Below, in pieces: positions 49,575-58,655 of a stretch of 64,000 nucleotides of DNA. The stretch lies in assembly GCA_030145245.1 (NCBI GenBank), contig JAQYWC010000033.1, positions 1 through 64,000 of the forward strand. Direction: 5' to 3'. The first letter of the stretch is position 1, and the number at the start of each line of letters is the position of its first letter. The notes beneath the pieces were generated by a model. The model saw nothing but the letters and a program-made list of their open reading frames with translations. It did no database searches and was not told the DNA's origin. The translations under genes were made by a program, and so were the position numbers. The DNA comes from Desulfobacterium sp. (lineage in GTDB: Bacteria > Desulfobacterota > Desulfobacteria > Desulfobacterales > Desulfobacteraceae).

Positions 49575-50768
49575 TTATTCGATTATTTCTCCGATAACAC
49601 CCGCACCAACAGTACGCCCACCTTCCCTAATTGCAAACCGTAGCTCTTTCTCCATGGCTATGGGGGCAATGAGTTCCGCACTGATTGCAGCGTTATCGCC
49701 TGGCATTATCATCTCAACGCCGTCCGGCAATGTCAAGATACCAGTAACATCGGTTGTCCGAAAGAAGAACTGAGGCCTGTAGCCACTAAAGAATGGGGTA
49801 TGACGCCCACCCTCTTCCTTACTCAGACAATAGATTTCTGCCTTAAACTTTGTATGGGGTGTGATGGAGCCGGGTTTCGCAACAACCTGACCTCTCTCAA
49901 CAGCTTCACGTTTTGTTCCGCGAAGGAGAAGTCCTACATTATCGCCTGCCTGCCCTTCGTCCAGAAGCTTCCTGAACATCTCAACCCCAGTACAGATAGT
50001 CTTGGAGGTCTCCCTGATACCGACAAGTTCGACCTCTTCACCGGTCTTGACGATACCGCGCTCGATCCGCCCTGTGACAACAGTACCACGTCCAGAGATA
50101 GAAAACACGTCCTCAATGGGCATGAGAAAATCTTTTTCAGTATCACGTATGGGTTCCTCAACATAGGAATCCAGAACGTCGAGCAATTCATGGATGGGCT
50201 TCGCCGCATCATCTTCCGCGCTATCAGCCTCAAGAGCCTTGAGGGCACTGCCACGAATTATCGGAGTATCATCCCCGGGGAACTCATATTTGGAGAGAAG
50301 CTCCTGGAGTTCCATCTCAACAAGCTCGATAAGTTCTTCGTCATCGACCATATCGCACTTATTGAGAAAAACAACGATGCTGGGCACACCAACCTGCCGT
50401 GCAAGAAGGATATGCTCCCTTGTTTGAGGCATGGGACCATCGTCAGCGCTCACAACGAGAACAGCACCGTCCATCTGGGCTGCTCCGGTGATCATGTTCT
50501 TGATGTAATCGGCATGGCCCGGGCAATCTACATGAGCATAATGACGGTTCTCGGTCTCGTATTCTACATGTGCTGTAGAGATAGTGATACCGCGCTCTCG
50601 CTCTTCCGGGGCTTTATCGATCTCGTCGAAGGCTACAAACTCTCCAAATCCCCTAAGGGCTGCATGCTTAGTAATTGCTGCGGTGAGGGTAGTTTTGCCA
50701 TGATCAATGTGGCCGATTGTTCCAATATTAACATGCGGCTTAGTCCGCTCAAATTTCTCTTTTGCCAT
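49575..50768 (-). CDS. tuf: Elongation factor Tu, copy 2
   Basis: A 397-residue EF-Tu, complete, with the same GTPase motifs as copy 1. Compared with copy 1 I count about five amino-acid changes (for example Asp/Glu in the ADSA-DDAAK stretch, Val/Ile in EEP-RDTEK, Thr/Ser in RET-KT) but many silent changes. The ATG at 50768 begins the normal [14 protein letters not shown]; an open frame that continues upstream runs through tRNA genes and is not coding. It is placed after tRNA-Thr(GGT), as tufB is in E. coli. Confidence 0.98.
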   Translation of the reverse strand: MAKEKFERTKPHVNIGTIGHIDHGKTTLTAAITKHAALRGFGEFVAFDEIDKAPEERERGITISTAHVEYETENRHYAHVDCPGHADYIKNMITGAAQMDGAVLVVSADDGPMPQTREHILLARQVGVPSIVVFLNKCDMVDDEELIELVEMELQELLSKYEFPGDDTPIIRGSALKALEADSAEDDAAKPIHELLDVLDSYVEEPIRDTEKDFLMPIEDVFSISGRGTVVTGRIERGIVKTGEEVELVGIRETSKTICTGVEMFRKLLDEGQAGDNVGLLLRGTKREAVERGQVVAKPGSITPHTKFKAEIYCLSKEEGGRHTPFFSGYRPQFFFRTTDVTGILTLPDGVEMIMPGDNAAISAELIAPIAMEKELRFAIREGGRTVGAGVIGEIIE

Positions 50769-50796
50769 TTCAGACGTTCCTCCCGCCAAAAGAAAA

Positions 50797-50873
50797 TGGA
50801 GCCCATGAACGGAATCGAACCGTTGAACCTCTTCCTTACCAAGGAAGCGCTCTACCGACTGAGCTACATGGGC
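50797..50873 (-). tRNA. tRNA-Thr (GGT)
   Basis: The cloverleaf begins GCCCATG and ends CATGGGC-T-CCA. The anticodon loop TTGGTAA gives GGT (threonine, ACC/ACU codons). T loop TTCGATT. It is the last of the four tRNAs before tuf. Confidence 0.95.
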
Positions 50874-50926
50874 ATCATTATATAAGCAGTTGCAAACAAA
50901 ACTTGTATCCGGACTGCATAGAAAGG

Positions 50927-51002
50927 TGGAGCGGGAGACGAGGTTCGAACTCGCGACATTCAGCTTGGAAGGCTGAAGCTCTACCAACTGAGCTACTCCC
51001 GC
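50927..51002 (-). tRNA. tRNA-Gly (TCC)
   Basis: Acceptor GCGGGAG/CTCCCGC with encoded TCCA end. The anticodon loop CTTCCAA gives TCC (glycine GGA/GGG codons). T loop TTCGAAC. Confidence 0.95.
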
Positions 51003-51107
51003 ACATTCAAGAGCTACACCATGCAAAAGTGTTCACCCTGTGAAGATCTATTCTATGCAGTATGCGACCCAACCCTAAGAGGGTCGGCGTCTCCTACATG
51101 AACTATA

Positions 51108-51192
51108 TGGTGGTGGGGGGAGGATTTGAACCTCCGAAGGCTTAGCCGTCAGATTTACAGTCTGATCCCTTTGACCACTCGGGAACCCCACC
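51108..51192 (-). tRNA. tRNA-Tyr (GTA)
   Basis: 85 bases including a long variable arm, as expected for bacterial tRNA-Tyr. The acceptor GGTGGGG/CCCCACC is followed by A and CCA. Anticodon GTA in CTGTAAA. Confidence 0.95.
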
Positions 51193-51205
51193 ATTATGTT
51201 TTTTC

Positions 51206-51281
51206 TGGAGCCGATACCCCGAATCGAACGGAGGACATTCTCATTACAAGTGAGATGCTCTACCAACTGAGCTATATCGGC
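51206..51281 (-). tRNA. tRNA-Thr (TGT)
   Basis: Acceptor GCCGATA/TATCGGC with TCCA end; anticodon loop CTTGTAA gives TGT (threonine ACA). It is the first tRNA of the cluster, behind a sigma-70 promoter. Order Thr-Tyr-Gly-Thr-tuf equals thrU-tyrU-glyT-thrT-tufB of E. coli. Confidence 0.95.
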
Positions 51282-51328
51282 TTTGCGTTGCCGTTGAAGC
51301 GCTGTCCGCTTCACAACAAGACCAGGGG

Positions 51329-51357
51329 AATATAACAGAGCACCTCAATATTGACAA
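51329..51357 (-). promoter_or_regulatory. Sigma-70 promoter of the tRNA-tuf cluster
   Basis: On the minus strand TTGTCA (51357-51352), 17 bases, TATATT (51334-51329). It is 48 bases upstream of tRNA-Thr(TGT). It probably starts the transcript that includes the four tRNAs and tuf. Confidence 0.85.
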
Positions 51358-51523
51358 CCCATAAAAAGCACAACCACCAGAGACCAACCCCATCCACATG
51401 ACATTAACCCACCAAAACATCCATTTTACGCTTAATTACTAATTTTTCCTACATTTTTTAACTTCTCACACCAAAACGACTGAAAAACCCGCATAATCAC
51501 AGGCCAATAGGGACCATATTTAC

Positions 51524-51552
51524 TTGACACACTCCCGGGAATTCTATATTCA
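51524..51552 (+). promoter_or_regulatory. Sigma-70 promoter of the transglycosylase gene
   Basis: TTGACA (51524-51529), 17 bases, then TATTCA (51547-51552). It lies 62 bases upstream of the start codon. Confidence 0.7.
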
Positions 51553-51614
51553 TTATCAAAATAACCCGTCACAATCACCTCAACCTTAACCACGCTTATA
51601 TAATGATATAATAT

Positions 51615-53393
51615 ATGAAGAAAATAAATTCGATCATCCTAATACCATTTGTCATCATGGGGTGCCAATCATCGCTTCCCAAACACTCGGCAATCACTGG
51701 AGAGCAAACCGCAATAGAGCAGGCAGCCCCCCCGGTAACAACAAAAAACTCCTCCCTCGCCAAATCGGGCAGCAACACTAACCCCCTTACCACCACAACC
51801 GAAGTTTCCCACGCCACAACAGAGCTCACCAGAAAGAAAACCAAAGAGGCCGCCGCACAAGAGGAGATCGACCAAGCCCTGGAACTTTGCGATTCCGCCC
51901 AGTCCATGTGGGAAAAAGGGGAGCTCGAAAATGCCCTATCCCAACTTGACATGGCCTACGCTGCTATCCTTGACCTGGACATAGAGACCCACCCCCACCT
52001 CAACCAGCAGAAGGAAGATATCCGGTACATGATCTCAAAGCGCATCCTTGAGATCTACGCCTCCCGGAACATAGTTATCAACGGCAACCACGACGCCATC
52101 CCCCTCACCATGAACGCCTATGTTAAAAAAGAGATCAACCGCTTCACCGGCCCGGAAAAACGATTCTTCATCCAGTCCATGGAGCGGGCGGGCAGATACC
52201 AACCCTTTATTGCTGCAGAGCTTAAGAAAGCCGGATTACCCGAGGAACTCTCCTGGTTACCTCTTATCGAGAGCGGATTCAAGATAAGAGCTCTCTCTCC
52301 CGCCAGAGCCCTGGGACTCTGGCAGTTCATCCCCTCCACCGGATACAAATTCGGCCTTAAACGTGACTACTACGTTGACGAAAGACTCGATCCTGTCAAA
52401 TCAACCCATGCCGCCATCGCCTATCTAAAGGAACTCCACAGCATGTTCGGAGACTGGGCAACAGTTTTGGCTGCCTACAATTGCGGCGAAGGTAGGATTT
52501 TGAGAACCATCAGAAAACAGAACATCAATTACCTGGACAACTTCTGGGATCTCTACGAAAAGCTCCCAAGGGAAACCGCCAGGTATGTTCCGCGTTTCCT
52601 TGCAACCCTGCACATCATCAAAAACCTTGACCAATACAACATCAAACCGGTCAAAGGATTCGAGCCTTTCCAATATAAAACCTGCACCATCAAAAAGCAG
52701 ATACGACTCAGGGATATTGCAAAAGAGATCGGCGTTAATACGACCCTGTTAAAGAACCTTAACCCGGAACTCAGGTATGCCCTCCTCCCCCCTGAGGAGT
52801 ACAAGATCCGGATTCCGGAGACCAAGGCAGACATCTTCCTGGCCCGCCTTGACAAAATTAAGTCATCTTATACAGCCCCCACACGGTACACCTACCACAA
52901 GGTCAGGAGAGGAGATACCCTGTCGGGCATTGCAAAGAAATACCACACATCCCTTCGCAGGATCACCTCGGCCAATAACATCTCCTCCAAAAGCATTATC
53001 GTGGCCGGCAAGGTCCTGAAAATACCCAATTCCGGCACCAGAATCCGCCCAGTTGTAGCAGGAACCACTCGCCGGAACATGGGAGCGACTGTAAAATATT
53101 CAGTAAAACAGGGAGACAACCTCTGGCTCATTGCAGGGCGCTACCGAACCACAACTAAAAAAATAATGGCCGCAAACCACCTTAGAAGTTCGGCACTCCA
53201 CATTGGACAAAAGCTCAAAATACCCACCGGAAGTGTCCAATCCAGCACTTTTTCCACTCATTTTGTAAAATCTGGAGATAATCCCTTTACAATTGCCAAA
53301 AAATATAATATGACTCTCCATCGTCTTCTTACGTTGAACCATTTAACGGCGAGAAGCAAGATTTACCCAGGCCAGAAATTACTGGTCGAATAA
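51615..53393 (+). CDS. MltD-like lytic transglycosylase lipoprotein with three LysM domains
   Basis: A 592-residue lipoprotein: the signal peptide ends in a lipobox VIMGC (Cys17). After a low-complexity linker come an SLT transglycosylase domain (about 205-330; catalytic-type Glu219 in LIESGF, then ALGLWQFIPSTG and AAYNCGEGR) and three LysM peptidoglycan-binding domains (near 427-472, 488-532, 547-592). It should cleave peptidoglycan to anhydromuropeptides at the outer membrane's inner face. The start ATG follows AT-rich sequence with no Shine-Dalgarno site. Confidence 0.93.
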   Translation: MKKINSIILIPFVIMGCQSSLPKHSAITGEQTAIEQAAPPVTTKNSSLAKSGSNTNPLTTTTEVSHATTELTRKKTKEAAAQEEIDQALELCDSAQSMWEKGELENALSQLDMAYAAILDLDIETHPHLNQQKEDIRYMISKRILEIYASRNIVINGNHDAIPLTMNAYVKKEINRFTGPEKRFFIQSMERAGRYQPFIAAELKKAGLPEELSWLPLIESGFKIRALSPARALGLWQFIPSTGYKFGLKRDYYVDERLDPVKSTHAAIAYLKELHSMFGDWATVLAAYNCGEGRILRTIRKQNINYLDNFWDLYEKLPRETARYVPRFLATLHIIKNLDQYNIKPVKGFEPFQYKTCTIKKQIRLRDIAKEIGVNTTLLKNLNPELRYALLPPEEYKIRIPETKADIFLARLDKIKSSYTAPTRYTYHKVRRGDTLSGIAKKYHTSLRRITSANNISSKSIIVAGKVLKIPNSGTRIRPVVAGTTRRNMGATVKYSVKQGDNLWLIAGRYRTTTKKIMAANHLRSSALHIGQKLKIPTGSVQSSTFSTHFVKSGDNPFTIAKKYNMTLHRLLTLNHLTARSKIYPGQKLLVE

Positions 53394-53398
53394 TTAAT

Positions 53399-53473
53399 GC
53401 CCCCGTAGCTCAGTGGATAGAGCATTGGATTCCTAATCCATGTGCGCAAGTTCGATTCTTGCCGGGGGCACCA
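53399..53473 (+). tRNA. tRNA-Arg (CCT)
   Basis: Cloverleaf with acceptor GCCCCCG/CGGGGGC, A discriminator and encoded CCA. Anticodon loop TTCCTAA gives CCT (arginine AGG). It lies six bases after the transglycosylase stop and just before the U32 gene. Confidence 0.95.
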
Positions 53474-53484
53474 CAAATCTTACC

Positions 53485-54708
53485 ATGAAAAAAATCCCAC
53501 AAAAAATAGAATTACTCGCCCCTGCCGGTAATATTGAAAAGCTTGAAACAGCTATTCAATACGGAGCAGACGCCGTTTACCTTGCAGGAAAAGAGTTCAG
53601 TCTCAGAAACTTTTCAGGCAACTTTACCGACCAGGAACTGGAACAGGCCATTGGGTTTGCCCACAAAGCCGGAGTCAAGGTATACCTTGCGTGCAACATT
53701 TACGCACGCAACCCTGAACAGGGCGCTATCGTAAGTTACCTGGAAAGGGTCGGGCGCCTCAACCCCGACGCCATCATTATTGCAGACCCTGGCATCATCC
53801 TGCTGGCAACAACTATCATCCCCCACATCCCCATTCACCTGAGCACCCAGGCAAACACAACCAATTACAACACGGTTCGGTTCTGGGAACAGACGGGCAT
53901 CACACGGGTCAACCTCGCACGGGAACTCTCCCTTGATGAAATCAGGGAGATCAGCACACGCTCCGCGATTGAAACCGAGACATTTATCCACGGGGCCATG
54001 TGCATCTCCTACTCAGGACGCTGCCTTTTAAGCAATTTCCTCAACGGCAGGGACAGCAATCAAGGGTTGTGTACCCACCCCTGCCGCTGGAGCTACTCAG
54101 TGGTGGAAGAGCAGAGACCCGGGCAATACCACCCACTGATGGAGGACAAACGTGGAACTTACATATTCAACTCAAAAGACCTGTGCATGCTCGACCATAT
54201 ACCAGAGTTGATCGATGCCGGCATCGCCTCTCTCAAAATCGAGGGAAGGATGAAGGGTATCAGCTATCTTGCTTCGGTGGTCAAAACCTATCGCCAGGCC
54301 ATAGACAGCTATCTCCTTGACCCAGACAACTACCAAACAGCCCCCCAATGGCGGGAGGAACTCAGCCGGATCTACCACCGGGAATATTGTACCGGCTTCT
54401 ATTTCAATGACCCGGACCAAACCCTGCCCAACTACCAAAACCTTCGCCAGGGCATGATCCACGGTTTTATAGGCAAAATCATGGATGGAAGTCAGGAAGG
54501 TCAAGTTACCGTGGCCATCAAAAATAAGATCTCCAAGGGCGACACCATCGAGATCCTCACACCCAGGGGCCCCAACCCAAGGACTTTGGTGACGGACATT
54601 CTGGACAAAAACCAGAACTCCATCGAGCATGCCCAGCCCAACACCTGTTCGACTCTGAAATTAGAGATAAACACCCCGCTCAAAGGCATCATCCGAAAGG
54701 TGTTCTGA
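53485..54708 (+). CDS. U32 peptidase-family protein, TrhP/YegQ-like
   Basis: A 407-residue U32 protein. The family signature ETFIHGAMCISYSGRCLLS is near residues 160-178, followed by the cysteines of CTHPCRW. Its length and form resemble TrhP (YegQ), which with TrhO makes 5-hydroxyuridine at tRNA position 34; other U32 members act as collagenase-like proteases. The ATG at 53485 is preferred to upstream in-frame codons that overlap tRNA-Arg. Being right after a tRNA gene is suggestive but may be chance. Confidence 0.85.
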   Translation: MKKIPQKIELLAPAGNIEKLETAIQYGADAVYLAGKEFSLRNFSGNFTDQELEQAIGFAHKAGVKVYLACNIYARNPEQGAIVSYLERVGRLNPDAIIIADPGIILLATTIIPHIPIHLSTQANTTNYNTVRFWEQTGITRVNLARELSLDEIREISTRSAIETETFIHGAMCISYSGRCLLSNFLNGRDSNQGLCTHPCRWSYSVVEEQRPGQYHPLMEDKRGTYIFNSKDLCMLDHIPELIDAGIASLKIEGRMKGISYLASVVKTYRQAIDSYLLDPDNYQTAPQWREELSRIYHREYCTGFYFNDPDQTLPNYQNLRQGMIHGFIGKIMDGSQEGQVTVAIKNKISKGDTIEILTPRGPNPRTLVTDILDKNQNSIEHAQPNTCSTLKLEINTPLKGIIRKVF

Positions 54709-54743
54709 TCCCTTTGTCCATCAGGCTTTTTCAGCAATCCTGT

Positions 54744-54772
54744 TTGACTTTTAATTGGATCTTTTGTATTTT
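54744..54772 (+). promoter_or_regulatory. Probable promoter of the chemosensory operon
   Basis: TTGACT (54744-54749), 17 bases, TATTTT (54767-54772), in the 154-base gap before cheA. The next bases are AT-rich. The AGGAG ribosome binding site of cheA is at about 54850-54855. Confidence 0.55.
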
Positions 54773-54862
54773 TAAGTTTATTATATACCCAATCGTGCTT
54801 AGTTCATGCGATAACAGGTTTGTTAACTGTTCACAAGAAAATAACCTTTCAGGAGATGCATC

Positions 54863-57800
54863 ATGTTTGAAGACGATGAAACCCTGCAGATGTATATCGA
54901 AGAATCCCTCGAACATCTATCGGACATTGAGAGTGATCTGCTAACCATCGAAGAGGGCGGTGAGGACATCGATATCGATCTGGTAAACAATGTCTTCCGT
55001 GCTGCCCACTCCATAAAGGGCGGGGCGGGATTCATGGGACTCACCACCATCAAGAACCTGGCCCACAGTCTGGAAAATGTCCTGGACCTCATCAGGAACA
55101 TGGAACTTGTCCCGGATCCAGACCGAATCAGCGTTCTCCTGAAGGGATTTGACAAACTCGAAAACCTGATGAACAACATCCAGTCCAGCAACGACGAAGA
55201 TGTTTCAGACCATGTCCAGGCCCTGGCCGACATCACCAAAGCATCTCTGCCCGAGGAGAAGCACGACCTTGTCTCCGGGGTTGTGAACTTAGAGCTTACC
55301 GACGGCAGGGTCTTTTCCCAGGTATCCCAATACGATCTGGAGCAACGGAAAAATGAAGGTCACTTTATTTTCCTGGTTGAATATGATCTTATCAACGACA
55401 TCCACCGACAAAACAAGAACCCCATAAAACTCCTTGAGACCCTGGAAAAGACAGGCTCCATCATTGAGTCAAGAATCGATTTCGAATCCGTTGGGACACT
55501 TGAGACCTGGACCGCTCCAACCAGAATTCCCTTTCAGATACTCTACTCTTCCATCATCGAGCCGGACATGGCAGATACCCTGTTTGGTCTCAATTCCGAC
55601 GCCATCCACATCATCAGCGATGACATGATACGCGTCTCAGAAGCAGCCGAGGGGTCAATCCCCCAGGCAATGCCTTCAATAGAGAAACCAGCGGAACAGA
55701 TCGCTGCGGTGGAACCTGCTCCCGCACCCATTGAGCAGACAGTTGCGGTACAGCCCCCCGTTGTGGAGGAGATCCCGGTTGTAGAAGAACAGGTAACAGC
55801 ACCGGTTATCCAAAAGAAAGCCACGGCCAAAGCGAACCGCCAGGAGAACGGAACTGCCCCGGCTGAGGTTGTATCCAAATCCATGGGCTCCCTGAGGGTC
55901 AACGTCAACCTCCTTGACACCCTGATGACCCTGGCAGGAGAGCTGGTATTAAGCCGAAACCAGTTGCTCCAGGGAATCAGCTCCTCCAATGGCAAAGCAA
56001 CCGAACTCGCGGGCCAGCGCATCGACATGATCACCTCTGAACTGCAGGAAACAATCATGCAGACCCGGATGCAGCCCATTGCCAGCATCTTCACCAAATT
56101 CACCCGGGTTGTAAGGGATCTTTCAAAACAGCTTGGCAAATCCATCGACCTTGCCATTGAGGGCAAGGAAGTTGAACTTGACAAGACGATCCTGGAATCC
56201 ATCAACGACCCCCTGACCCATCTGGTGCGTAACTCCGTCGATCACGGCATTGAGGCAACCCATCTGAGGGAAAAAATCGGAAAACCCAAAACCGGTACCA
56301 TCACCCTTAAGGCATTCCACGACGCAGGCCAGGTTAACATCGTTATCTCAGATGACGGCAAGGGACTCGACCCTGAAAGAATTTCCCAGACCGCTGTCAA
56401 GAAGGGTCTGAGGAGCGAACAGCAGATCGCTGAGATGTCCGATAAAGAGAAGACAGACCTGATTCTCCTGCCCGGTTTTTCAACGGCTGAACAGGTCACA
56501 GACGTCTCAGGCAGGGGCGTTGGCATGGATGTTGTGGTCACCAACCTCGAGAAACTGGGGGGGATCATCGAAATCGACTCGACCACCGGCAAGGGTACCA
56601 CCATCCAGATCAAGCTCCCCCTTACCCTGGCCATCATACCGAGCCAGATCATCTCGGTGGGCAAAGAACAGTACGCAGTTCCCCAGGTGAACCTGGACGA
56701 ACTGCTGCGCATCCCTGCAGCCCAGGTTAAGGAAAAGATCGAAAAGGTGGGTGATGCCGATGTCGTCCGGCTCAGGGGAAACCTCTTGCCGCTGCTGAAC
56801 CTTTCCGAGGTCCTTGGCATCAAAAAGACCTATGTTCATCCAGACGATAACGTCGAACATGAGGACAGGAGAACCGCCATTTCAGACAGGCGATCATTCC
56901 AGATGAACGCTTCGGGCAGGCCCCTTGACGGACAGGAAAGAGACTCCGACGCCCAGCAGAACGAGCGCCAGGGCAAAGACAGGCGCTACCATGCCTCAAG
57001 CGCCATCAACATCGCTGTTGTGTCTGCCGGGTCCTACAAATACGGCCTGGTGGTCGATGAACTCAAGGACTCGGAAGAGATCGTTGTAAAACCCCTTGGC
57101 AGGCATCTGAAACGCTGCTCAGGTTATGCCGGAGCCACCATCATGGGGGACGGCAAGGTAGCCCTCATCCTTGATGTGTCCAACCTGGGCCAGATGGCAG
57201 AGCTCACCACCATGGCAGAGACCGAACGGGTCTCCAAGGCGGCCAGGGAGGCTGAAGAGGCCAAGGAAAGAGCCAGAGACAAGGCATCCCTGCTTGTGTT
57301 CAAGAACGATGAAAACGAACACTTTGCAGCCCCGTTGAACCTGGTGGAAAGGATTGAGCGTATCACCTCGTCCAGCATTGAGCTGGTTGGCGGTAAAAAG
57401 GTCGTCCAGTACCGTGGCGGCACCCTTCCCCTTTATGAGCTTTCCCAGGTGGCCAACGTTGGCACCCTCCCGGAAAGGGAGCAGCAGGAGATCATCGTCT
57501 TCAAGGTCAAAAACCGGGAACTAGGACTCATGGTCACCCCTCCGGTGGATGCCGTGGAAGTCTCCATGGATATCGACGATTCCACCCTGAAACAGGCCTG
57601 CATCAACGGTTCCATGATCATAGAAGGGCACACAACCCTGCTTGTCGACATCTTTGGCCTTGTCAAGGAACTCAACCCGGACTGGTTCGAGGAAGAGAAG
57701 GCGGCTGCCGCAGAGATGACCGAGGACGGACAGAAGGTCATCCTGTTTGCTGAGGACTCCGCTTTTTTCCGCAATCAGGTAAAAGGGTTCATGGCCGAAG

Positions 57801-58099
57801 AGGGATACAAGGTCATTACCGCCGAGGACGGGGCCATTGCCTGGGATCTCCTAGATAAGCACAAGGATGAGATCGACATCATCGTCACCGATCTTGAGAT
57901 GCCCAACATGGACGGATTCGAACTCACGGAACGGATCAAGACCCACCCGGAATTCTCCCATTACAAGGTGATCGCCCTTACCTCCCTTGCAAGTGATGCC
58001 CACGTTGCCCAAGGAGAAAAAGTGGGCATTGACGCCTACGAAATCAAACTTGACCGTGAGAACCTGATGAAAGTAATCCGGCGCTATCTGACATTCTAA
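54863..58099 (+). CDS. cheA: Hybrid chemotaxis histidine kinase CheA with receiver domain
   Basis: A 1078-residue kinase. In order: HPt domain with phospho-histidine His49 (AAHSIKGGAGFMG); a P2-like part (140-260); Val/Pro-rich linker; dimerisation helices (about 342-405); ATPase (HLVRNSVDHGIE, then SDDGKGLD and GRGVGMDVV); a CheW-like domain with a polar insert of about 45 residues (around 665-710); a second CheW-like domain; and a C-terminal receiver with phospho-acceptor Asp1010 in VTDLEMP. The extra CheW-like domain and receiver are unlike E. coli CheA. The receiver may act as a phosphate sink in place of CheY, none of which is here. Confidence 0.93.
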   Translation: MFEDDETLQMYIEESLEHLSDIESDLLTIEEGGEDIDIDLVNNVFRAAHSIKGGAGFMGLTTIKNLAHSLENVLDLIRNMELVPDPDRISVLLKGFDKLENLMNNIQSSNDEDVSDHVQALADITKASLPEEKHDLVSGVVNLELTDGRVFSQVSQYDLEQRKNEGHFIFLVEYDLINDIHRQNKNPIKLLETLEKTGSIIESRIDFESVGTLETWTAPTRIPFQILYSSIIEPDMADTLFGLNSDAIHIISDDMIRVSEAAEGSIPQAMPSIEKPAEQIAAVEPAPAPIEQTVAVQPPVVEEIPVVEEQVTAPVIQKKATAKANRQENGTAPAEVVSKSMGSLRVNVNLLDTLMTLAGELVLSRNQLLQGISSSNGKATELAGQRIDMITSELQETIMQTRMQPIASIFTKFTRVVRDLSKQLGKSIDLAIEGKEVELDKTILESINDPLTHLVRNSVDHGIEATHLREKIGKPKTGTITLKAFHDAGQVNIVISDDGKGLDPERISQTAVKKGLRSEQQIAEMSDKEKTDLILLPGFSTAEQVTDVSGRGVGMDVVVTNLEKLGGIIEIDSTTGKGTTIQIKLPLTLAIIPSQIISVGKEQYAVPQVNLDELLRIPAAQVKEKIEKVGDADVVRLRGNLLPLLNLSEVLGIKKTYVHPDDNVEHEDRRTAISDRRSFQMNASGRPLDGQERDSDAQQNERQGKDRRYHASSAINIAVVSAGSYKYGLVVDELKDSEEIVVKPLGRHLKRCSGYAGATIMGDGKVALILDVSNLGQMAELTTMAETERVSKAAREAEEAKERARDKASLLVFKNDENEHFAAPLNLVERIERITSSSIELVGGKKVVQYRGGTLPLYELSQVANVGTLPEREQQEIIVFKVKNRELGLMVTPPVDAVEVSMDIDDSTLKQACINGSMIIEGHTTLLVDIFGLVKELNPDWFEEEKAAAAEMTEDGQKVILFAEDSAFFRNQVKGFMAEEGYKVITAEDGAIAWDLLDKHKDEIDIIVTDLEMPNMDGFELTERIKTHPEFSHYKVIALTSLASDAHVAQGEKVGIDAYEIKLDRENLMKVIRRYLTF

Positions 58100-58205
58100 C
58101 CGAACCTGGACAAGCCAGAAGCAAAGATCTTTTCTGATTTTCTTGCCCAAATGACACGAAAATCAGGGATAAGAACCTAGATGTTCGGAACAAGGAGCAA
58201 TCGAC

Positions 58206-58655
58206 ATGAATGAAACGGCAAATGCAATCAAGGCGCGCAGCATGGAGCTTGCCACCTTCTATGTGGGCAAGGCCCTCTGCGGCATTGACATCCTGAACAT
58301 TCAGGAGATAAACAAACACTTTGAGGTGACAACAGTCCCCCAGGCGGCGGACTATGTTGTGGGGGTTCTCAACCTCAGGGGAAGAATCGTCACCATCCTC
58401 GATCTTGGCAAAAAGCTCGGACTTTCCCAGATAGAGGAGGACAAAAACAACCGGAACATCATCGTCCGTTCACAGGACGAGCACATAGGCCTGATGGTCG
58501 ACTCCATCAGCGATGTTGTGACCGCGGACACGGACAGGATCGAATCGTCACCATCCAACATCAACGGCCTCAAGGGGAAATACTTTCAGGGAGTTCTGAA
58601 GACCGAAACTAGCCTGATCGGAATACTTGACATTGAAGAGGTTTTAAAGGAATAG
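58206..58655 (+). CDS. cheW: Chemotaxis coupling protein CheW
   Basis: A 149-residue SH3-like scaffold that links receptors to CheA. It has FYVGKALCGIDILNIQEI and the LNLRGRIVTILDLGKKLG stretch typical of the family. It lies 107 bases after cheA, and its TAG stop directly abuts the cheB ATG. Confidence 0.95.
   Translation: MNETANAIKARSMELATFYVGKALCGIDILNIQEINKHFEVTTVPQAADYVVGVLNLRGRIVTILDLGKKLGLSQIEEDKNNRNIIVRSQDEHIGLMVDSISDVVTADTDRIESSPSNINGLKGKYFQGVLKTETSLIGILDIEEVLKE

Larger units (their letters stand above)
51282..51614. other. AT-rich intergenic region with divergent promoters
   Basis: The 333-base gap between the tRNA cluster and the transglycosylase gene has no open frame of note. 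It holds the tRNA promoter on the minus strand, a small GAAGCG/CGCTTC hairpin (51296-51312) in the tRNA leader, and a plus-strand promoter near 51524. The rest is AT-rich with no recognised signal. Confidence 0.7.

Noticed and set aside
50769-51026. N-terminal extension of EF-Tu copy 2
   Set aside because: The in-frame extension runs through tRNA-Thr and tRNA-Gly; the normal EF-Tu start is at 50768.
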